Assembly: GCA_030705945.1 (NCBI GenBank)
Contig: JAUZPS010000378.1
Coordinates: 1 to 5,106 of the forward strand
DNA from: Bacillota bacterium
GTDB lineage: Bacteria > Bacillota > Clostridia > Acetivibrionales > DSM-2933
Reading direction: 5' to 3'
Length of the DNA stretch: 5,106 nucleotides
Below the pieces are notes generated by a model. It was not told the DNA's origin, made no database searches, and saw only the letters and a list, made by a program, of their open reading frames with translations. Of this stretch, positions 1 to 5,106 are shown piece by piece. The translations under genes and the position numbers were made by a program. Every line of letters begins with the position of its first letter. Position 1 is the first letter of the stretch.

Positions 1-417
1 ACTTATGTAAAAACCTGTTCCTATAAGAGAACCTGAACTATCTATTAAAACATCCTTTACCGACGGCCCTCTGCCTGGTACATATAACTGGTGTACTTCA
101 TCTGAAATAGCATACAGAACACAAATTAATAACGCAATCAATATACACTTATATCCATATAATCCACTTCTTCTTAAGGCATTCAATACAAGTAAGCCAA
201 GTACAAGATATGCAAAAAAGTGAGCGTCCTTTCGTATTATCTGATTTAGACTGTCTATATCAAAGTTAATATTTGGACAGACTTTCTTTACTGTATCAAA
301 TACTGTTTTTGTTATCCCTGTACTTAACTGATTGGACTTCTCCGCTGCCTGAGAGGACAAATTAAAAATCAATACCATCCAAAATAATACAGCCACCCAT
401 GAAATAATTTTCTTCAT
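1..417 (-). CDS. VanZ-like family membrane protein (C-terminus cut off by window edge)
   Basis: An open frame runs from ATG at 417-415 to the left edge with no stop, giving 139 residues. VanZ-like proteins are usually a little longer, so probably only the last membrane segment is missing. Residues 4-20 are hydrophobic and lead into FNLSSQ (18-23). Then come RKDAHFFAYLVLG (62-74), a hydrophobic segment around 91-104, and the family signature YAISDEVHQLYVPGR (102-116) with DVLIDSSGSLIG at 122-133. The SDE..HQ and PGR residues are the conserved core of the VanZ-like domain. An AGAGGG ribosome site at 430-425 lies 7 nt before the start. The name comes from the vanZ gene linked to teicoplanin resistance, but most chromosomal members have no proven function, so resistance should not be assumed. 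It follows the flippase gene by 122 nt on the same strand. The family call is confident; the role is unknown. Confidence 0.9.
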   Translation of the reverse strand, partial: MKKIISWVAVLFWMVLIFNLSSQAAEKSNQLSTGITKTVFDTVKKVCPNINFDIDSLNQIIRKDAHFFAYLVLGLLVLNALRRSGLYGYKCILIALLICVLYAISDEVHQLYVPGRGPSVKDVLIDSSGSLIGTGFYIS

Positions 418-424
418 TTATATA

Positions 425-430
425 CCCTCT
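425..430 (-). promoter_or_regulatory. Ribosome binding site of the VanZ-like gene
   Basis: On the minus strand AGAGGG sits 7 nt (TATATAA) before the ATG at 417. It supports this start codon. Confidence 0.6.
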
Positions 431-448
431 CGCTAATAATATCAACCT

Positions 449-477
449 TCTATATGAATTACACTAAATTTGAACAA
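449..477 (-). promoter_or_regulatory. Weak sigma-70-like promoter candidate for the VanZ-like gene
   Basis: On the minus strand TTGTTC (477-472) and TATAGA (454-449) are separated by 17 nt. They match the consensus at 3 of 6 and 4 of 6 bases. Transcription would start near 442, leaving a leader of about 25 nt that contains the AGAGGG ribosome site. The spacing and location fit, but the matches are weak and the region is AT-rich, so chance is a real alternative. If real, it would let the VanZ-like gene be expressed apart from the polysaccharide operon. Confidence 0.22.
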
Positions 478-487
478 GGTATATTTT

Positions 488-530
488 GAAACGCCCTTAT
501 TTTGCGATCAAGAGATAAGTTTTGCGCTTC
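488..530 (-). other. Imperfect hairpin just after the flippase gene
   Basis: Read on the minus strand, GAAGCGC (530-524) can pair with GCGTTTC (494-488), with one G-U pair. Inside it, CTTAT (519-515) can pair with ATAAG (500-496), leaving a 14-nt loop and an AAAA/G internal loop. The G-U pair would be an A-C mismatch in plus-strand RNA, so the fold is better in the operon transcript. It starts 9 nt after the flippase stop. No U-run follows (the next bases are AAAATATACC), so it is not a typical intrinsic terminator. It could be an mRNA 3'-end stabiliser or a chance dyad. Confidence 0.3.
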
Positions 531-539
531 GGTCTAATT

Positions 540-2081
540 TTACAACGACTTATCAATTGTTCTTCTTACATTTAACAGAAGCTTTAACCTAAGTATTACT
601 CTCTTTATCTCTTTTCTATCAAAACAAACCCCCATAACGCCGACTACAATTAAAGAATATATAAAAACAACTATTGCAAAGAAGAACCATGATATATAGT
701 TTCTTATTTCAAATCTTATAAAAGCAAATGGCATACAGATTAAAAACACTGTTATAAATATTCTGATAATTCTGAAAACTGAACATGAAATCGGCAATTT
801 CGTTACATTTCGCGGAATAAAAATTACCAAATCAATTACCCGGTATAAATTAGACATTATAGATGCAACCAATGCTCCAGCTAAACCACAAACTGGTGTT
901 AAAACAAGACCTGCAATAATTATAATTAACGCTTGTATAGTTGATTGTTTTCTTGTTTCCCTATACATACCAGCTGCAATAACAAGCATTCCCTGTGGAG
1001 TTTTGACATTGTACATTAACCCGTTAAGCACGAATAAAAACCCTATTAAAGGCAGGTTGTAATTAATATCAGTTATGCCTTTGGTATAAATTTTAATAAA
1101 TGGCATTAGAGTAACTAAAGTCACTGAATATAAAACAGCTATTAATCCATAATACAAAATTTCGAATTCCTGTATACTTTTTTGAAGAATATCCTGCTCT
1201 TTTTTTACGATTATTTCTCCAAACGTAGCGGATGAACCGCTCAAAAAAATCCCTAACACACCGTTAATACCGCCTATAATCATATAATAAACACTATAGA
1301 CGCTTACAATATTCAAATTAGTAAAAAATGTCAATATTATGACTGGCGCTCCCACCTGAACCGCGCTTACAATCTGCAGATAAAAAGCATTCCATCGGTT
1401 ATCCAATGCTTTATAATCCGCGCATTCTTTATAATCTAGATATTTATATTTTAGTCTAACATATAAAAATAAAATAATTGAACGGACAAACACAGATAAA
1501 AGAGCCACAGCTCTCAAAACAACAATATTAATATGCATGTTGCCTAGAATTACAACAACAAGAGTGCTTATTACGACAGAGAATATAGAAGTCAGCGATA
1601 TTACATACAATCTCTGATCTGCTGTCAATAACACCCTGTATTTTGACAATGTATAAAACTCCAACACACCTGAGCAACTCAGCAATAAGACTAAAATACC
1701 AACATCTGTTGTAGAAAGAGCCTTCGTCTTGACGAACAAAGGATATATAAGAGCTAAACCTATTGATAAAGCTGTGAAGATATGTCCTGAAATAATATAA
1801 AATCTTTTTGACGCCGCAACAATAGAGTTTACACCTTTATAATCATTATCTGCCAGAGGTTTATATAAAGCGTATATAGCTGCGCTGGCAAGCCCCGCTT
1901 CAACTAAATTAAAATATTGAATAAATTGGCTGATTGAAGAAATTAGCCCGTTAATTTCAGAACCATAAAACCGTAACATTATCTGAGGTGTAATAAAACC
2001 AGAAATTAAGGTTATGATTTGCAATAAAGCAGTTGAGCCAGTGTTAATTACAAACTTTTTTGTTCTACTCATTTTTATCAT
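540..2081 (-). CDS. Wzx-like polysaccharide flippase (oligosaccharide flippase family)
   Basis: This predicted inner-membrane transporter of about 513 residues is the usual size for Wzx/MviN-like flippases of the MATE-like (MOP) superfamily. Its proposed job is to move undecaprenyl-linked repeat units across the membrane. About 14 hydrophobic segments cover nearly the whole protein, with charged loops between them. Counting from ATG 2081, the N-terminus (residues 4-31) has the basic-then-helical pattern SRTKKFVINTGS followed by LLQIITLISGF. Conserved-looking stretches include QIMLRFYGSEINGL (33-46) and NLVEAGLASAAIYALYKPL (58-76). The start is uncertain. TTG at 2084, ATG at 2081 and ATG at 2072 are all in frame. 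ATG 2081 is preferred because AAGAAG (2095-2090) lies 8 nt upstream. It overlaps the pyruvyl transferase gene by 17 nt (8 nt if ATG 2072 is used), which suggests coupled translation. The stop is TAA at 542-540. Substrate specificity cannot be read from sequence. Confidence 0.92.
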   Translation of the reverse strand: MIKMSRTKKFVINTGSTALLQIITLISGFITPQIMLRFYGSEINGLISSISQFIQYFNLVEAGLASAAIYALYKPLADNDYKGVNSIVAASKRFYIISGHIFTALSIGLALIYPLFVKTKALSTTDVGILVLLLSCSGVLEFYTLSKYRVLLTADQRLYVISLTSIFSVVISTLVVVILGNMHINIVVLRAVALLSVFVRSIILFLYVRLKYKYLDYKECADYKALDNRWNAFYLQIVSAVQVGAPVIILTFFTNLNIVSVYSVYYMIIGGINGVLGIFLSGSSATFGEIIVKKEQDILQKSIQEFEILYYGLIAVLYSVTLVTLMPFIKIYTKGITDINYNLPLIGFLFVLNGLMYNVKTPQGMLVIAAGMYRETRKQSTIQALIIIIAGLVLTPVCGLAGALVASIMSNLYRVIDLVIFIPRNVTKLPISCSVFRIIRIFITVFLICMPFAFIRFEIRNYISWFFFAIVVFIYSLIVVGVMGVCFDRKEIKRVILRLKLLLNVRRTIDKSL

Positions 2082-3162
2082 CAACTATTCTTCTTAAAAA
2101 TGTCATAGACATTTCACGCTCCTGTTCAATAATGTTGTTAATCCGACTGTAATCAATCGGCTTAAAGATATTTTCATTTTGTCCTTCAATAATCTGTCGG
2201 TCATGCAAGCAGAAGGTATCAAAAATAGTTTCAAACCTTTCATTCACACCAATATATGAGGGTAATAACTCTACAAAAAAGTTCTTGTTTAAATTAAGCG
2301 AAAATATTGTTCCATGATAAGAATTTGTTACTATGTAGTCCGCGTTCATTATGAGGCTGAGCCATTCAGTGGGCCCAATGTTTCTCAGATTAATCATCCC
2401 AGGTTTTTCTTCACTCATGTTAATGTATATAATCTGAAGTCCAATTGCTTTTGAAAGGTAATTTACAAAGCTGAATATTGTTTCAGTTTCCATAAGAATA
2501 TATAACAATATATAGTTTTTAAACTTTAAATCACAACCTGCAACCTTTTTCCATTCAGTATTACTTAGAAGCAAGGTTGGATCTAAAACTACAGGACAAT
2601 CCGCTGTAATTAACTTTTTTACAATATTTTGACCTTTACGTTCTCTGACAGAAATCATGTTAAATTCATTCAATAAATTTCTATAATCCAACAATAATTC
2701 GCTTTTAACTTCTTCAAAACCGAAACTAGCCGCATACGAATACTTTTTTTTCATATCATAGACAAATTCAAGTAAATAACTGAAATCATTCTTTGTGATA
2801 TTATGATTCCAAACTTGATCACTGCCGCAAATGAACTTATCATATAAATTATTTAACTCTAAAAGAGAATTTTGGGTTTTATATGGTTTTGGAGTAATTT
2901 TGAGATATGACATAATAAATTCTTCAAACTTTTTTCTTTTCTCTGAATTTTTTTTATAGTTTTTTCTATATTTAAGATAAGCAATTGGGTTTCTGAACTT
3001 ATAGAATCTAACAGGCTTGTAAAAATTCTCAATAGCCTTGCATCTATAATCAATAATTGTATTATCATGCCCCAAATCTTCAATTGCTTTTTGTAAAGCA
3101 TACGCTTGTAATACAGCGCCGTAATTAAGCGCTCTGTGAAATGTTAAAGTTGCAGTCTTCAT
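2065..3162 (-). CDS. Polysaccharide pyruvyl transferase family protein
   Basis: This 365-residue protein has no signal peptide or clear membrane segment and should act in the cytoplasm. The family (CsaB/WcaK-like) transfers pyruvate from phosphoenolpyruvate to sugars as a ketal, giving acidic polymers. Family features in order are: NYGAVLQAYALQKAI (13-27) near the N-terminus; FICGSDQVWN (110-119); YAASFG (143-148); ISVRERKG (170-177); VVLDPTLLL (191-199), followed by W204; YILLYIL (217-223), opening the second half; and the C-terminal block TEWLSLIMNADYIVTNSYHG (265-284). In the last block, the SYHG histidine and the preceding TNS match the conserved end of the family. Length and motif order look complete. 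It starts 2 nt after the glycosyltransferase stop, with AAGGA at 3177-3173 as the ribosome site. It ends with TAG at 2067-2065, inside the flippase start region. Residues 64-79 are very lysine-rich and AT-rich. The family is secure, but the acceptor sugar, and whether pyruvylation truly occurs, are inferred. Confidence 0.93.
   Translation of the reverse strand: MKTATLTFHRALNYGAVLQAYALQKAIEDLGHDNTIIDYRCKAIENFYKPVRFYKFRNPIAYLKYRKNYKKNSEKRKKFEEFIMSYLKITPKPYKTQNSLLELNNLYDKFICGSDQVWNHNITKNDFSYLLEFVYDMKKKYSYAASFGFEEVKSELLLDYRNLLNEFNMISVRERKGQNIVKKLITADCPVVLDPTLLLSNTEWKKVAGCDLKFKNYILLYILMETETIFSFVNYLSKAIGLQIIYINMSEEKPGMINLRNIGPTEWLSLIMNADYIVTNSYHGTIFSLNLNKNFFVELLPSYIGVNERFETIFDTFCLHDRQIIEGQNENIFKPIDYSRINNIIEQEREMSMTFLRRIVDDKNE
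2090..2095 (-). promoter_or_regulatory. Ribosome binding site supporting the flippase start at 2081
   Basis: AAGAAG on the minus strand, within the last codons of the pyruvyl transferase gene, lies 8 nt before ATG 2081. It is only a moderate Shine-Dalgarno match. It would be 5 nt from TTG 2084 and 17 nt from ATG 2072, so it best fits the middle candidate. Confidence 0.45.
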
Positions 3163-3164
3163 TT

Positions 3165-4202
3165 TTACTTATTCCTTCTTTTATAATAATATAGTTTTAA
3201 AATAAAATAGAACATATACTTAGCTTTAAATTTTATCAAGATGTAAAGCCCTACAACCGCAATTCTTTCCATTACATTAGCTTTATCTTTTTTCTTTTCG
3301 CAAATATACTTTCTTATGTTTTTATTGTTAATAAAGCGTTTGATATTTTTCATTTTGTGTTTCCTGTCACTTTTGTCAAAATTCATAAAATCCTTTGATA
3401 TACTCTCAAATAGTGCTGAAAAATATAATTTTTCAAATTTTGACATACCGCATTCAGAACAATAATATGAGATCATAACATTTCTCATTTCATTGAACAC
3501 AAGTTCCCGGAACTCAAACGCTTCTTTACTGTATTTCAAAAAAAGAGAATCATAATTTTCACGGTAATAGTTATAATATACATTCTTAGAGCTAACCAGT
3601 TCTTTACAAAACCTTAAATAATTCAAAACAAAAAGTGTATCTTCTCCTAAATAAATATTTTCGTTAAACTCAATAGAATTTTGCTTGATAATACTGTTTT
3701 TATATAACTTCCCCCACGGACTGCAGATACAAACCAGGTCATAATCATCAATTATAGCCTCAAACAATGATTTTACACTATAATGCTTATCCTTCATTGC
3801 GTATATATCTAGTTTTGAGGGTACACCATCTGCGTAAGTTATTATATTTACACCACTAAGCGCAAAGTCAAAATAATCATTATTCAGTAGCTTAAGCAGG
3901 TTGCCAACCATTGTATTTTTTATGCAATCATCACTATCCACAAACATTACATAATAACCTGTGGAGTTTGACAGCCCTGTATTTCTTGCAGCCGAAACCC
4001 CTTTGTTCTCTTTATGAATTACTTTGACTCTGGAATCTTTTAAAGCGTATTCATCACAGATAACGCTGCTGTTATCTGGAGAGCCATCATCAACCAATAT
4101 TAATTCAATATTCTGGTATGCTTGATTTAAAATGCTGTCTATACAGCGATGCAAGTATTTTTCAGACTTATATACAGGCACAATAACTGATACTTTCTTC
4201 AC
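3165..4202 (-). CDS. Glycosyltransferase family 2 (GT-A fold) protein
   Basis: This 345-residue enzyme should transfer a sugar from a nucleotide donor to the growing lipid-linked repeat unit on the cytoplasmic side of the membrane. The GT2 domain fills residues 4 to about 110. It contains VSVIVPVYKSEKYLHRCIDS (4-23), LVDDGSPDNS (36-45, nucleotide-binding aspartates 38-39), NKGVSAARNTG (66-76) and the metal-binding motif FVDSDD (87-92). SPWGKLYKNSII (161-172) and LGEDTLF (185-191) follow; the ED pair (187-188) is the likely catalytic-base position. The C-terminal part is lysine-rich and ends in a hydrophobic, aromatic stretch (about 314-339), possibly for membrane contact. It starts with GTG at 4202, chosen because AAGGAG lies 6 nt upstream and because the GT2 fold begins immediately. 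GTGA overlaps the Wzy-like stop by 4 nt. The 3' end (about 3180-3240) is extremely AT-rich. Donor sugar, linkage and acceptor cannot be determined. Confidence 0.95.
   Translation of the reverse strand: MKKVSVIVPVYKSEKYLHRCIDSILNQAYQNIELILVDDGSPDNSSVICDEYALKDSRVKVIHKENKGVSAARNTGLSNSTGYYVMFVDSDDCIKNTMVGNLLKLLNNDYFDFALSGVNIITYADGVPSKLDIYAMKDKHYSVKSLFEAIIDDYDLVCICSPWGKLYKNSIIKQNSIEFNENIYLGEDTLFVLNYLRFCKELVSSKNVYYNYYRENYDSLFLKYSKEAFEFRELVFNEMRNVMISYYCSECGMSKFEKLYFSALFESISKDFMNFDKSDRKHKMKNIKRFINNKNIRKYICEKKKDKANVMERIAVVGLYILIKFKAKYMFYFILKLYYYKRRNK
3173..3177 (-). promoter_or_regulatory. Ribosome binding site of the pyruvyl transferase gene
   Basis: AAGGA on the minus strand lies within the last codons of the glycosyltransferase gene, 10 nt before ATG 3162. 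It supports both the start and translational coupling. Confidence 0.55.
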
Positions 4203-5106
4203 ATAAGACTCCTTCTTTTCTGGTTATATAAATTTTCGTACTTAGCAATACAAATTCCCCAAAATATCATAATCAAGTAAAAGTAATTCGGATATATTAT
4301 TAAATGACTTGTAACAGACATTGTAACAAACAGAGCAATTGATGCCGTGAATGGCGCAGCAATAGATATTTTTTTCTTTATCATTCTAATGGCGTAAATA
4401 ATTATTTGGATTATAAAAGCTATATAAAAAATAAACCCGAAGATACCGTAGTCATACAATACCTCCAAGAAATCATCGTGAGCGCTTACATAATCTCTCA
4501 ACAAAAAAATATTAGCTTTATAATAAACGCCATTAGAGCCTTCCCCTAAGATCCAGTGCTTAATTGGAGCGTTTTTCTGCTGGTTCCACACTTCTTCCCA
4601 TATGTATTTTCTTCCGGATCCTTCATCAGATGATATTGAATCAAATCTTGAAATGATGTCAATATTAAAATTATCTGCAAGAAAATTATATGAACCGACA
4701 CAAATTATAATAAGTAATATCGAGCCTACTATGATTGCAAACTTTTTCTTAAGCTCATCTTTCGTATATAACTCCACTACATAAAATATAAAAACAGATA
4801 AAACTAATCCTATTATGGCTGTACGTTTCAAAGATATAGATGAACAAGCAAATAACGCTGCTATATATATTACATTTAAATACTTTCTTTTATATGCTAA
4901 AACAAATGGCAGAAATAACAAGCAGTAATAAATTGAGTTAGCTTGGTCGCTAGCTTTATAGTGGTCAGAGAACGCATAACTTAAATAAAGAGCTAAAACA
5001 ATTGGGAAAAAAAGCATAACTCTATTTATTGCTTTATCAAAATAATCTATATTATCAACGCCTTTAAAAGCAATAATAAATACAGCGCACCACATAAATA
5101 ACTGAA
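4199..5106 (-). CDS. O-antigen ligase / Wzy-like polysaccharide polymerase (N-terminus outside window)
   Basis: The frame is open to the right edge. Codons upstream of the first visible ATG (5095) read Q-L-F with no stop, so that ATG is probably internal; polymerases of this family usually have about 400 residues and 10-12 membrane segments. Numbering from ATG 5095, hydrophobic segments lie near 1-10, 25-42, 55-68, 73-87, 92-109, 119-139, 215-238, 246-267 and 270-284. A polar loop (about 140-215) carries the signature of the Wzy_C/O-antigen ligase family: RFDSISSDEGSGRKYIW (150-166), then LGEGSNG (183-189), then SAHDDFLEVLYDYGIFG (204-220). The histidine 206 and the G-E-G motif match the family pattern of a G-rich segment followed by H-N/D-x-x-L-E. 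SLKRTAIIG (88-96), before a helix, is also typical. In a cluster with a flippase, polymerisation of repeat units outside the membrane is the likely role; ligase function cannot be excluded. The stop is TGA at 4201-4199. Confidence 0.88.
   Translation of the reverse strand, partial: QLFMWCAVFIIAFKGVDNIDYFDKAINRVMLFFPIVLALYLSYAFSDHYKASDQANSIYYCLLFLPFVLAYKRKYLNVIYIAALFACSSISLKRTAIIGLVLSVFIFYVVELYTKDELKKKFAIIVGSILLIIICVGSYNFLADNFNIDIISRFDSISSDEGSGRKYIWEEVWNQQKNAPIKHWILGEGSNGVYYKANIFLLRDYVSAHDDFLEVLYDYGIFGFIFYIAFIIQIIIYAIRMIKKKISIAAPFTASIALFVTMSVTSHLIIYPNYFYLIMIFWGICIAKYENLYNQKRRSLM
4209..4214 (-). promoter_or_regulatory. Ribosome binding site that fixes the GTG start of the glycosyltransferase
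   Basis: AAGGAG on the minus strand sits 6 nt (TCTTAT) before GTG 4202. The only nearby ATG (4204-4202) is out of frame and is the last codon of the Wzy-like gene, directly followed by its TGA. This makes GTG the likely true start. Confidence 0.75.

Noticed and set aside
1..417. Glycopeptide resistance gene
   Set aside because: Only the VanZ-like domain is present. No vanH, vanA, vanX or regulatory genes are visible, and most chromosomal VanZ-like proteins are not linked to resistance.
417..445. TTGATA (445-440), 17-nt spacer and TATAAA (422-417) on the minus strand, a good sigma-70 match
   Set aside because: The -10 box overlaps the ATG of the VanZ-like gene, so a transcript would start inside the coding region and lack the ribosome site. 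The next in-frame ATG (378) has no clear ribosome site. Probably a chance match in AT-rich DNA.
500..526. Direct repeat TTTTGCG at 500-506 and 520-526, 20 nt apart
   Set aside because: Only two 7-nt copies, partly overlapping the hairpin arms; too short to support an operator or repeat call.
418..539. Possible intrinsic terminator between the flippase and VanZ-like genes
   Set aside because: The only dyad there has an interrupted stem and no following U-run on the transcript strand.
2859..3101. An 80-codon open frame on the minus strand inside the pyruvyl transferase gene
   Set aside because: It lies wholly within a well-supported gene in another frame, has low-complexity lysine/leucine/isoleucine-rich content, and shows no recognisable domain.
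4602..4784. A 60-codon open frame on the plus strand
   Set aside because: It is antisense to the Wzy-like gene, whose family motifs cover the same DNA, and it has no domain or convincing context.

Overview
The window is AT-rich, and every convincing gene lies on the minus strand, so transcription runs from right to left. It looks like the distal part of a surface polysaccharide (capsule or exopolysaccharide) gene cluster of the Wzx/Wzy type. The organism is probably a low-GC Gram-positive bacterium of the Clostridia kind. That is an inference from the base composition, the purine-rich Shine-Dalgarno sequences, and a complete-looking VanZ-like domain of the type common in Firmicutes. The sequence does not identify a species.

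From right to left: (1) 4199-5106, the C-terminal part of an O-antigen ligase/polymerase (Wzy-like) membrane protein whose 5' end lies outside the window. (2) 3165-4202, a family 2 glycosyltransferase with a GTG start, overlapping the Wzy stop by 4 nt (GTGA). (3) 2065-3162, a polysaccharide pyruvyl transferase family protein, 2 nt after the glycosyltransferase stop. (4) 540-2081, a Wzx-like flippase that begins inside the end of the pyruvyl transferase gene. (5) A 122-nt gap with an imperfect hairpin and a weak promoter-like pair. (6) 1-417, a VanZ-family membrane protein cut off at its C-terminus by the left edge of the window.

The four right-hand genes are packed or overlapping and read as one translationally coupled operon. 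The inferred division of labour is this: the glycosyltransferase adds a sugar to a lipid-linked repeat unit, the pyruvyl transferase may add a pyruvate ketal, Wzx flips the unit across the membrane, and Wzy polymerises it outside. The VanZ-like protein has no established role in this pathway and may belong to the operon or be transcribed separately. I see no RNA genes, mobile elements, CRISPR arrays or phage genes. I also see no clearly undescribed system: this is a recognisable polysaccharide locus with a few small points worth checking.
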